From Anopheles merus (taxonomy: Eukaryota; Arthropoda; Insecta; Diptera; Culicidae): a DNA stretch of 64,000 bases. The stretch is taken from assembly GCF_017562075.2 (NCBI RefSeq), contig NC_054082.1, positions 50,276,037 to 50,340,036 on the forward strand, in the 5' to 3' direction. The notes beneath the pieces were generated by a model. It had not been told where the DNA came from, searched no databases, and worked only from the letters and a program-made list of their open reading frames with translations. Position 1 is the stretch's first letter; each line of letters starts with the position of its first letter. Below are positions 50,290 through 61,913 of the stretch, piece after piece. A program made the position numbers and the translations under genes.

Positions 50290-51440
50290 AATAGGAATCA
50301 AATCGTCCGTCATTTGAATCATGAGCTCAAAACTGTCCGGAATATGAATCAAAATATCCTAAATAATGAAAGGCCATTTCCTCAATTGTGCTGGCTTTGA
50401 AGATGAAGAATAGTCCTGATGCCGTATGGTTCATTAAGGATCTTTCGTAATATGTTATAAAAACTTGCTTGAAGTTTTTTTTAATGTGGGTTTTAGCACA
50501 GTCTACGCGGACCAGGATTGCACCTGTTATAGCTGGCAAAATGATACGTTTGTATAATGCAAGTTTGTTGTCTTGGGAGAGTTTGGATCTTCGGTTTATC
50601 AAAGGGTAAAGTCTCGTAACAAAGATGGTGTTTTTGTTTTTAAAATTTTGAACATGGTCACGAAAGAGAAATTTCTGATCAAATGTTAATCCTAAGTAAT
50701 TTACTGTTTTGGACCATCTAATGAGGGCATCTCCTATTTTTACCATATGCCCTGTTGGTCTAGGTAGTGTAGCCCGCATATTGTGTGAAATAATAATGGC
50801 TTGTGTTTTACTTTAGTTCAATTTTATTGTTGACTACTGAACGTATTGGAATATAATGGTTACATTTCTGAGCTCTGTTTTGGAGTTCTGTTATGGTTCT
50901 ACCTTTGCCTGCAATGGATGTGGATCTTGCATCGCTCTTGTGGTTTCGTATAGTGATTCCTGGTTGTATTAACTGATGAGTTGTAGAATGTCGCGTTTGG
51001 AGCCCAAACTGTTAAGCGAAATGATGCGTAGCTCTTAAATCGCATCTTTTAGCCGCCAATATATGATGCTCTCAAAGAGCTCGCCTAACGCTGCCAGCAA
51101 ACTAACAGGTCTGTAGCTCTCTGATAATGTCGGATCTTTTCCGGGCTTCAAGATGGGTATAACCTTAGCCCATATCCAATAGTCTGGAAAGTAGCCAAGT
51201 TACATGCATTTCGTGAATACATTTGGATGCAGTCGTTAATAATGTTGAGAGCAGCAAATCGCTCAGTGTCTTCGGGAATCATAATTAATCTATGTTTCAT
51301 GAGCAACAGACCGATATCATTTTGTGTCTAACACGAATAACTGAAGACTCATGTTGCTACCTTGAGGCACCCCAGAATGGTTTTTAATCGAATGGTATAT
51401 GCGAAAAGAAAAGCCATTTCACAATTAATCGAGTAACTCC
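50290..51440 (-). pseudogene. Jockey-like non-LTR retrotransposon reverse-transcriptase relic, rearranged
   Basis: Three minus-strand blocks match reverse-transcriptase segments of jockey/CR1-type non-LTR elements. The C-terminal block is an open frame at 50327-50779 with VNYLGLTFDQK and LYPLINRRSKLS...LALYKRIILP. The N-terminal block, about 51030-51225, reads YFPDYWIWAKVIPILKPGKD, then SYRPVSLLAALGELFESI. A block with motif B, SGVPQGS at 51356-51376, followed near 51270-51300 by a degenerate catalytic region (PEDTE where YADDT is expected, then NDCIQ), lies upstream of the N-terminal block instead of between the other two. In-frame stops and frame changes occur throughout. It is non-functional. 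The region 50142-50350, with repeated GTCCGGAATATGAATC-like units, may be its 3' untranslated part. Confidence 0.85.
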
Positions 51441-51928
51441 TAGTTTTTTTTATGTTTTACTTTAAAATATCGTGCGATCAAAGTCAACTTGACCTATGTA
51501 GATTAATCTGAAATCTATTTTACTGAGGTTTCATAACCAATTCGTTATTGTAAAATAGTTGTCGGTTTTCGGATAGTTTCACTTTGGCGTCGTAAACCCG
51601 CAATTAAGCACTGTCAATTCTATTGAATGTCAAAGCAATTGAACACTGTCAAGATTGAATCTGGCGTACGCGGGATTATCGAGGGCTTTATTGGGTTGGC
51701 TGAAATCCAGTTTTTGCTTCGTGGGACATGGGCATAAAGTATAAATTATTGACAGTGTGCATCCGTTTTTGCTTCTAAGCACCTATTTTTGAACATAGAA
51801 CATAATTTATCAGGAATAGTATTTACAATCTATGTTGCGCTGTTGCAGCTAATCACATTTATTGATGAGTGTAATGTATAGACACATTCGCATCTATATG
51901 CATTCACTTTGTTCATACACCATAAATA
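51441..51928. other. AT-rich interval
   Basis: No element or gene recognised. Confidence 0.4.
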
Positions 51929-52020
51929 CAGGGTCGGATTAAGTAGTACGCAAAGACAACTTCGCAGTCCTGCTCTGGTTTGGAATTCCTCATACAATTT
52001 TTCTTTCGTCTACTATAGTG
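51929..52020 (+). mobile_element. Partial hAT-type miniature element
   Basis: CAGGGTCGGATTAAGTAGTA and CGCAAAGACAACTTCGC match the start of the 204-bp family at 46305; a later GGTTTGGAATTCCTCATA matches its middle. About half of the element appears to be missing. Confidence 0.5.
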
Positions 52021-52536
52021 GCTCAAACTACAAAGAACGAGCGATTCTGTGGTTAGTGTTTGAATGCACTTAATTTATTTAGGTTCTGATTTCTTATAAT
52101 CTATTAAGTTGCTGACCGTATATAGGTCAGCTTACTGTAACTATGACTAATTTAATAACAAGTTTTTCTTTATACTTGATGCGACATGTACCAAAAATTA
52201 TTCATACAATTATGATATTTTACTTAATTAAATTCTCCGATTCCGAATCCCAGTCCTACTTTAGTAGTACATAGGAAGTACCTTTCTGTTGCGAGAAATT
52301 CATGCAAAACTACTAACGGCCATAATCATATTCATAATCCACGAATAATTAAATGAGCTTTACGTGTTATTTAAATCGATTGATTCTTACCGAAATTGTT
52401 TTATCTTTCTCATAATTCCTAATTTCTGCAATTATTAACGATGGGATCTACTCGCCAATCCGCAATTAAGTTTAATACAATCTCACTCTCAACCTCAACA
52501 AGCAAAAATACAAGCACAGAATATAATTCACAACTA

Positions 52537-52575
52537 ACATTGTCGATCTAGGCTTGCCTTTACCACAATTGGGGT
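52537..52575 (-). mobile_element. SINE 3'-region fragment
   Basis: ACATTGTCGATCTAGGCTTG and CCTTTACCACAATTGGGG resemble the minus-strand tail side of the main SINE family (TGTCGGTCAAGGCCTGTCTG, TACCACTAGTGGG). Confidence 0.35.
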
Positions 52576-52599
52576 TTGGATATTCGTGGGTTTTATCGA

Positions 52600-52767
52600 C
52601 TACGGGGCCAGTATCGTAAATGGGTCCCCATCGTCGACGGCTTCCCAATCGAGCACGGAGGCCCTCGATGGGACTACTACATCTACTGTAATAAATGCTG
52701 GACTCACTATCCACGGGGCCCTTCAATCTACGGCCGCTTAGTCCGTTTGGCATTAAATCAGCCACTG
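52600..52767 (-). mobile_element. Fragment of CAGTGGCGGAT-type hAT element
   Basis: The right end read on the minus strand is CAGTGGCTGATTTAATGCCA, then AACGGACTAAGCGGCCG and GGGCCCC, matching the termini of the element at 42810-43646. The interior has GGGGCC and GAGGGCCTCC motifs. The left boundary is not defined. Confidence 0.5.
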
Positions 52768-53039
52768 TGGCCATCTATGATTTATTATTTTACTTATTAA
52801 TATCAGGATATTGGGGGCTTGATTCATATGGAACCCATGTCGGCCATATTGTTGACTGACAGAATGACTATCGATAAAAATAAATATTTGTTTATGTTGT
52901 AAAAGATCGCATTGCTAAATAACTCACTCTGTAGGCACCCGAACTATTAACGTAGGAAATTATCTATTTCGCCTATGTATAAAGAATCACTTTGCATTCG
53001 ACAACTACCACCTATTGCTGCGAACTCGAATCTAAACTA
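52768..53039. other. AT-rich interval
   Basis: No element or gene recognised. Confidence 0.4.
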
Positions 53040-53280
53040 AGCTAGGTGATCGGTCCTGTGGTATAGCAGCCATCATTTCGTACACGACTTCACAACATGC
53101 CTTCACGGTTTCAAGCCACGGTTGGATTGTCCCCCATAGCAAGTTTTTTTTATAGAGACTTTGAGTCCTATAAAATTTGGCCTCAATTGGCTCTTTACCA
53201 CCGGAGCAAGGATTGACACAATCCAACTGCATGGTTGTTCTTGTTTTATTTGGCATAACGTCTTGGGCTCGGGTCAATGA
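53040..53280 (+). mobile_element. Degenerate SINE head and remnants
   Basis: ATCGGTCCTGTGGTATAGCA (A-box region), CACAACATGCCTTCACGG and a B box GGTTTCAAGCCACGG follow the SINE head up to about 53135. After a T-run, 53247-53275 (TTTGGCATAACGTCTTGGGC) resembles the second-tail sequence in the opposite orientation. This may be two decayed copies. Confidence 0.45.
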
Positions 53281-53369
53281 ACGTGTTGCGGAAACATTTG
53301 TTGAATGGCAACATTTCTGTATTTTTCTGTTTATTTCAAAGATTGTGCACGTATTTGCTCACTGAAACA

Positions 53370-53698
53370 TTTTAAAATTAAGTTGTAATAATTTTCTATC
53401 CGTTTTGGTATGCAAACAACTCCGAATATATTCCTGCAACAAATAAACATGAAACCAATCGATTTGTTTCGATCTCCCTTTGTAATGTGTCGTGCGTTCA
53501 ATGCTATCTGTCGTATAATCGAACCAGGAATGTAACGCACTGAGTTTCTGAATAGTGTTCATCATGCACGCAGCTAGGCTTCTTGTGTTTCTGATTGTCT
53601 CTATTTGTATTAGGTTAAGCTTTAGAGTATAATTTCGTTTGAAAGGGCCAACAAGATTCATTAAACTGAATAAATGAAATGAAATGAAATATGAAATA
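53370..53698 (+). mobile_element. Possible 3' end of a non-LTR retrotransposon
   Basis: A plus-strand segment at 53449-53535 encodes RSPFVMCRAFNAICRIIEPG, which resembles the C-terminal tail seen after the RT domain in Anopheles CR1/T1/Q-type and I-type elements. It is followed about 140 bp later by a (TGAAA)n-like tail at 53674-53698, a common 3' end for such elements. A 100-codon antisense frame covers the same DNA, so the coding strand is not certain. Confidence 0.35.
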
Positions 53699-53868
53699 TG
53701 AACGGTCTATTCTAGGCTTGAACCCACAACGAGCATATTGTTGAGTCATGCGAGTTGACAGCTGTACCATGGGACCGCACCTGCATGGTAGTTGATAAGT
53801 TTTGAAAGTGCATTTAGCTGTCCGGCATAACTGCGTAGGTCGTTATTTCAAAAGAGAAGAAGAAGATT
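53698..53868. mobile_element. Composite of two SINE pieces in opposite orientation
   Basis: 53699-53790 is a minus-strand SINE head with a B box (GGCTTGAACCC on the plus strand) and an A-box region (GACAGCTGTACCATGGGACC). Directly after it, 53818-53868 (TGTCCGGCATAACTGCGTAG, GTCGTTATTTCAAAAGAGAA, GAAG tail) is the second-subfamily tail on the plus strand. The two cannot come from a single insertion without rearrangement. Confidence 0.6.
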
Positions 53869-54271
53869 AGCAACCACTGTCAAAATTAACGACAATTCTG
53901 TCTTAGTAGGTCGTTATAAGTAGTTATTAGTTTTAAGTAAAATAGTTTGTGCTCCTTTAAACTTACATTCTCTTCTTCCCTTTCCCATTCCCTTTTCTTG
54001 ATTGTTCCCTCAAGAAATACTCGATCGATTTTGCTCAAATTCGAAGCGAAGAATCCTTATGGTATCACAGAACACTGACAAAAAATCATTCTTCCAAGAT
54101 AGGCGTAAATGATTGCTTACATTCATTGTTCTAACTGAGAGGAAGGGAGGTTTTCTTATTTCTCTGTTGACCTGTTTAATAGTTCAACATGCCGTATTTA
54201 CACTTTCTTTAGCAATCTCTCAACCTTATCCTCCAGCAACTCAACCTACAACTTTTGTGCAAATAAATATT
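53869..54271. other. Short interval
   Basis: No element or gene recognised. A 111-codon frame at 54113-54448 starts here but runs into the following SINE. Confidence 0.4.
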
Positions 54272-54469
54272 TTTCTTCTTCTTTGTCACAACGACCTTTG
54301 TCGGTCAAGGCCTGTCTGTACCACTAGTGGGCTTGGCTTTCAGTGCATTATTTATTACCATGGCAGGATAGTCAGTCCTACGTATAACGGCACGATACTT
54401 TCGGGACTTGAACCCTTGACGGACATGTTGTTAAATCATACGAGTTGACGACTTACCACGAGTACGGCC
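54272..54469 (-). mobile_element. tRNA-derived SINE, near full length, minus strand
   Basis: From left to right it holds the TTCTTCTTCTTTG tail, CTTTGTCGGTCAAGGCCTGT, TACCACTAGTGGGC, GGATAGTCAGTCCTACGTAT, a B box (GGGACTTGAACCC) and the A-box region (CGAGTTGACGACTTACCACG). It includes the core deleted from the copy at 17944. No clear flanking duplication was found. Confidence 0.85.
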
Positions 54470-54792
54470 TTCTTATCGTAATTTGGCGCAAAAACTCTTC
54501 CTCATTAAAGACCTACTTACATCATTGACTGGTGTGGCATGGTAACTGATTGGAGAAGAAATGTTTGTGTATCAGGTATATTTTTGTTGTTGTGTAAAAA
54601 TATCAGCATTTAATATTGGTCCCCAATTTTTCAAAGATATTTATTAAATATTCACGCTTAGTTGCCGGTGTTTAAAAATAGTCGCTTTAGAATAATTATT
54701 AAGCGTCTAAATATTATTGTGTTTTTAAATGTTTTTTTTTTGCAATAATTGCAATAGATTTGCAATAGATTTTGCAATAATAATAACATTTA
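54470..54792. other. AT-rich interval
   Basis: No element or gene recognised. Confidence 0.4.
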
Positions 54793-56260
54793 GGGAAAGG
54801 TAGGAAAAGAAGAGCACTGCGTGTAAGATGGACACTTCTCATACATACATGATAAAAGTACTTATAGAAAAATTTAACAATGTAGCATCCATACTGAAAA
54901 TATGGCAAAACATTTGAGAACATTTTTAGCATGATATCTGCAAAATTGGTTAAATACAGAAACAAAACACTATTTCAATCGTGTCGTGATCTAATTTGAC
55001 TACTATGGATCTTAAGTTCGATAATTTGCATTTTTTACATTTTTGGTAGTTGAAACGAAATGAATGAGTTGTCATGAAATAGAATTACTTGTTTTCTGGT
55101 GATTAAAGCAGCCTGACACACAAATGGGAAAGACGGACACTCTGTTGTAGAGAAAGATTGACACCGATTTTTTTTTTTTACTTTTTTACTACAAGCAACT
55201 TTATAAAAAATTGAGATAAACGATTAACGGAACTCCGGTCCGGATAGCAGTCATGCGTTATATTATTACTCGCTCGACACCGATGAGGTATCTCACGAAA
55301 ACCAAAATCTTGCCACAGTTTGCACCATTTGCTTTTTTGATTAATCAAGAAGAAGGAGAATTAATATGACATCATTGGGTAACTTTCCACTGTGAGATTA
55401 TTTGATGGTGAATATTTTCACTTCCAACGTCAAAAAAGATTCGCGAACCATTTTGCGTTTCCATGACACGATTCTTCTGTGGCTTCTAAAATAGCGATTT
55501 TATTTACGTATACTCATTTACATTTGATTTTACCGTATGAAAATCTCTTAAAACCCTTAGACACATGTTCTCCAATACAAAGGGATCCAAAACCAAGTTT
55601 AAATATTTAATTACATAGCTTTTTTTATCTGACAAATATAAAAAATAACTTAAAACCCTCAGACACATGTTTTCAAATGCGAAGGGATCATAAAATTAAG
55701 TTTAAATATTCAAATACATAGTTTTTTTGTATCTGACAAATATTACAAACAGTAAACATGCGTGCCATCCAGCCTACAACAAATGTCAAAAATGGTGCTA
55801 AAAAGATTTGCCGAACGCTGGTCGATTTTCCGTTGCCGTGGTAATTCCACAGGAGTTTTCAAGCAGCAATCGTTTATTGGAAATAAGATTATTCAGTAAT
55901 AGATAACAGATTCATAAAATTTAATTTCGGCAAAGAGTGAAAATGCACACCTATTTATTAACAAGTCTAACAAACTTCCTGGGGTCACGGACTTTAATAA
56001 CTTTCCAAAGGGAATTCCTGGACTGTATTTTTTCCATAATCCGGAGCAACTATTAATGACCGATATTTCAATAATGCCTTATATTCTGTATTCGAAGATA
56101 TGTTGTAAACCGACGCGTATAATTCCTAAATTCACAGCTGAAGGAACGACGTTGATGCAAATGTCTAATGAATGAATATGAAATGAATATGGTAAACTAC
56201 TTTAATTTTAGTCGTTTTGCACAGGTGTCCATCTTACTCTCCATAGCGTTTATCTTTCCC
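54793..56260. mobile_element. Inverted-repeat element of about 1.47 kb, family unknown
   Basis: The left end has GGGAAAGG at 54793 and GTAAGATGGACAC near 54822. The reverse complement of the right end has GGGAAAGATAAACGC and AGTAAGATGGACACC near 56223-56240. A further GGGAAAGACGGACACTC occurs inside at 55125-55141. This suggests terminal plus subterminal repeats of a DNA element with TA-like flanks. Spacing between the shared blocks differs on the two sides, so the termini are decayed. It has no transposase frame. It contains a 102-bp tandem duplication and, at 55805-55820, an isolated GATTTGCCGAACGCTG that looks like a lone hAT terminus. Confidence 0.5.
55547..55750. repeat. Tandem duplication, two units of about 102 bp
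   Basis: Unit 1 starts at 55547 and unit 2 at 55649; both run CTTAAAACCCT(T/C)AGACACATGTT, AAGGGATC, AAGTTTAAATATT, ATACATAG(C)TTTTTT and ATCTGACAAATAT in the same order with about 85-90% identity by eye. Confidence 0.85.
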
Positions 56261-56692
56261 ATATAAGATGTAAGTCTTACCCGAATTTGAAACTACCCGC
56301 AGTTTTGGAACTGCTAGAAAAAAAATTTAATTGATGATAAAAAAAAACATAAAATTTGATAAAAACTCAATACATTTTATGATAAAATATGAGTGTAACA
56401 TAAAATTATATATTTCTAGATTTTTAACATTTTCCTTAGTGTGTCCGTATTTACCTACTTTATGTTATAACCCAATGTTTTACCTATGTTATAGCTCTTT
56501 CGTTTGCTCAATACTAGACGTCAGATTCTTTATTATTATTGATCCTTTAAGAGTCTTACAATGCTACCAATGTTATATCGCATGTATCAGATACATGCAT
56601 TGATTACAACCAATTCCATTAAAAATCTTTCCTTACAAATTTTATAGATGTTCCATAAAATCCATTCATAAAATTCCCTGAAGTATACTATA

Positions 56693-57747
56693 GGGTAAAT
56701 GTACCTATAGTGGTGCTAGTACCAATAGTGGTGGAATTGCACTAAAATGTGGTTCATATGGCAAATTAAAAGTAATTAAGTTATTTACGTTAGTGTGAAA
56801 TGTTCTTTAGCCCTTTACATAGGGTTTTAAAGTTAAATGGGGCCATTCCGTTACTGAGTGACCGAAAAATCCATTATTTTGTGAAATGTGTCAACATTTT
56901 TCCAAAATCCTAAGGATTTTATAACTATACTCATATTTTTGTTAACATTCTAAATGACCACATAACAAAGCAATTATTAGTTTTTTAACATAATTGTTAT
57001 CAAATGATATTATTTTATTCAAATTCATTGGCTTTTGACCATATTTATACATTTTTAAGTGTTTTTACCATAGTGCCATTATAGGTACACAAAACAGGCA
57101 TGTTCCTATAGTGGTTATAGTTATAAAATCAATAAAAACAGGTCGTTTTAGATTTTTTCGAGAATATTTTTGACATTTCGTACTGTTTTCACTAAAATAA
57201 GCAACAAAAATGAGTTTTCTGTAAGTAATTCACCTAACAAAGGCCAAAATTCGCTTATTCTACTGAGTGAAAAATCGACTTCAAATCAAGCAAACTCTTC
57301 TGGGTATGGGTTGAGGACAGGTGTGATGCAGTACTTTAGTCAAGAGTTTCATCGATCAAATTTATACATTTTATACGATCAAATTACGCAAGAAACCAAT
57401 ATTATGGCAGTAATCCTTGCTATTCATACGAAAACAGCATCGAAACTAAATTTAATTGATATTATACACTGTTTTTAAGGCATCTTTGTTTACCACCACT
57501 ATAGAAACTCAATACGACGACTATAGGAACCATACCACCATTATAGGTACAACGTAGCAGTCACAAAAATATGTATTTTTTCGTAAATTTGATGTGTTTC
57601 CTGCTGAAAATGGTTGTGATTGCGAAGATAAAACATATTTCAATTGCTATGTGTTAAAATATTCAGAAATTGAACTTCCTGACACTTTAAATCCATTAAA
57701 ACACATCGGTACTACTACAAATTGCACCACTATTGGTACATTTACCC
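56693..57747. mobile_element. TA-flanked inverted-repeat element, 1055 bp, family unknown
   Basis: The left end is GGGTAAATGTACCTATAGTG and the reverse complement of the right end is GGGTAAATGTACCAATAGTG, both followed by GTGC. TA flanks both sides (56691-56692, 57748-57749). Besides the TIRs, ATAGTGGT/ACCACTAT motifs recur in both orientations (about 56707, 56724, 57109, 57496, 57529), with GTACCTATAGTGG-like phrases. A 102-codon plus-strand frame at 57170-57478 lies inside; it shows no transposase motif that I recognise and could be a relic or chance. TA flanks suggest a Tc1/mariner-superfamily relative, unproven. Confidence 0.72.
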
Positions 57748-57988
57748 TACATGAAGATATTTTAAATTGATTAAAAAAATGTGAGACCAATACATTGATG
57801 CATTTGCGTTGAGATATTCAGACCCTATCCAGTTCTGACTTGAGTGTCTCATAACAAAAACAAGAAAATGAAAGTACAGAAATTATACAATGTATGTATT
57901 TTATCGTAACGCGTAACGTACTAACGTAAGGCTCATACTTTCACGTATAGCGAATTCATACAACTGTTTTTTAATATCCCTACAAGGG

Positions 57989-58196
57989 AGGCCGGTCTGG
58001 TGGTACAGTCGTCAACTCGTACGACGTAACAACATGCCCGTCATGAGTTCAAGTCCCAAATAGACCGTGCCCCCATACGTAGGACTTGACTATCCTGCTA
58101 TGGTAACAATAAGTCAAAGAAAGCCAAGCTGACTTTACCAGTGGGTACAGGCAGGCCTTGACCGACAGCGGTTGTTGTGCCAAAGAAAAGAAGAAG
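57989..58196 (+). mobile_element. tRNA-derived SINE, full length, plus strand
   Basis: It shows the head GGCCGGTCTGGTGGTACAGT with A box, a B box AGTTCAAGTCC (one change from the usual GGTTCAAGCC), the core GGACTTGACTATCC, CAGGCAGGCCTTGACCGACA, and the tail AAAGAAAAGAAGAAG. The 7-bp target duplication ACAAGGG flanks it at 57982-57988 and 58197-58203. It is a well-preserved reference copy. Confidence 0.92.
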
Positions 58197-58406
58197 ACAA
58201 GGGGTAGCAATATCTGATTACCATGTTTAGTTGAATATTTTTATCATAAAAGTCCACGGAGCTGTCAAATCAAAGCTGTCGTAGTGCAAGTTCTTATTAC
58301 AATTTAAAATAATGAGAATAACATTTTTTTATTTTTTTAAAATCAGAAGACATGGCTTCGGCTACACATAATTTTATTATTATAATTTTTTTTTTATTTT
58401 AATAAT

Positions 58407-60534
<2,128 letters not shown>

Positions 60535-61428
60535 GGCGTTATTTATCAATTATGTAACGCTAAATGGAGGGGAGAGGGGGTGTCGTCAAACATTACTATT
60601 TGTCGCATGGGGCAGAGGGGGAGTTTAACTTTTGTTACGTTACGCAAAATAAAATGATTGAATTTTTTATTTCGAATAACAAATGCGTAAAAAACCAGGA
60701 TTCTTCTTGGTGACTTCACAACCTTAGCAGTCATGCCGGTCTATAAAATATCTCATTACTTTTTATGTACTACGCAGCCGAATAGTTCGTCATTTGATTA
60801 CCACGGACGGACGGACGGAAAAACTTAACACAGGATCGTTACAGTGACGTTGCATTCCATTACTGCGAAGACCATAGTTTTTTTCATCAGAGTTGATCGT
60901 CAGAGTCGAAATTTTATAAATACATCAAAAATGAGGCCGAAACTCTTGCAAACATTATCGATTTTATTCGTATTTGTTATGCGTTAAATGCGTAACATCT
61001 TAAACATGACATGTTACGCGAAATAGAATAATCAATTTGATGACGATACAACATCTGAAGCCAAAGAAACATTTCTGGAAAGATAGACATATTTAGGAAG
61101 ATGGCTGAATGAAAAACGTTTCTGATGATGGTGATGCAAGTACATTGTAAACCGTGCTGAGGATCCGATTATCAGAATCTTTTTGAATTTGATTGCTTCG
61201 TGGGACAATTTTTCTTTAAATAAAATTGTTATTGTTTGGTTCATTTTTAAAATTATTAATATACCAGAAGAAAGTAAAAAAAAAGAAACACTTACGAAAA
61301 ATCGGACTTTGTTCAATAAACTAAGCTATTAGAGGGAGTTGGAGTCCAACTGTTACGTAATTTTGGGGAGGGGGGGGGGGGTTTCGAAAGTTGCCAATTT
61401 TTGCGTTACGTAATTGATGGATATCGCC
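60535..61428. mobile_element. Inverted-repeat element of about 894 bp, family unknown
   Basis: The left end has GGCGTTATTTATCAATTATG then TAACGC; the reverse complement of the right end has GGCGATATCCATCAATTACG then TAACGC. The arms match over about 26 bp. Each end also has a second GTTACGTWA-type motif (60637-60646, 61351-61358) and a G-rich run. A SINE fragment is nested inside at 60720-60812. There is no transposase frame. I see no clear target duplication. Confidence 0.6.
60720..60812 (-). mobile_element. Second-tail SINE fragment nested in a DNA element
   Basis: AGCAGTCATGCCGGTCTATA, then TACTACGCAGCCGAATAGTTCGTC, aligns with the minus-strand copy at 47009-47165 (ATACTGGCCTATATAG, TACCACGCATCCGAATAGTCAGTC). 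Confidence 0.5.
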
Positions 61429-61689
61429 ATAGATTTTTAATACGTATTTTTATTCTAATTAAATACATATTTTTGTTTAGTAGCCAAATCGTATTTTTTC
61501 TTTAACATTGTTTATTGTTTGATTGTTTGATGACAACTATGTCATTGTTATATTAAGTCCACTCCGCTGTGTATTGTGATACAGAGAAATGAAAATCTGA
61601 AAGCTTTTCATTTTTTGGGGATTGATTTGTTGTATAATTGTTATTTTATTTTATAACAAATCTGTCATTTGAATTGATCAATTGTAATC

Positions 61690-61903
61690 TTCTTCTTCTT
61701 CTTCTTTGGCACAACACAACCGCTGTCGGTCAAGGCCTGTCTGTACCCACTAGTAAAAGTGAGCTTGGCTTTCTTTGACTTATTGTTACCATAGCAGGAT
61801 TGTCAGTCTTACGTATGGGGGCACTGTCTATTTGGGACTGTAACCCATGACGGGCATGTTGTTTCGTCGTACGAGTTGGCGACTGTACCACCAGACCGGC
61901 CCA
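61690..61903 (-). mobile_element. tRNA-derived SINE, full length, minus strand
   Basis: From left to right it holds a TTCTTCTTC tail, CGCTGTCGGTCAAGGCCTGT, a core with GGATTGTCAGTCTTACGTAT, a B box reading GGGTTACAGTCCC on the minus strand (one change in TTCAA), and the intact head ending ACCACCAGACCGGCC. The exact 10-bp duplication AATTGTAATC flanks it at 61680-61689 and 61904-61913. It is close in sequence to the copy at 57989 (shared CTTTGACTTATTGTTACCAT segment in opposite orientation). Confidence 0.94.
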
Positions 61904-61913
61904 AATTGTAATC

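Noticed and set aside
50155..50352. 65-codon minus-strand frame with a Thr-His run
   Set aside because: Driven by the GT microsatellite and repeated 3' untranslated units of the RT relic.
53359..53661. 100-codon minus-strand frame with some resemblance to RT C-terminal tails
   Set aside because: The plus strand of the same DNA gives a better match to such a tail and has the expected TGAAA 3' tail, so the minus frame is probably a shadow.
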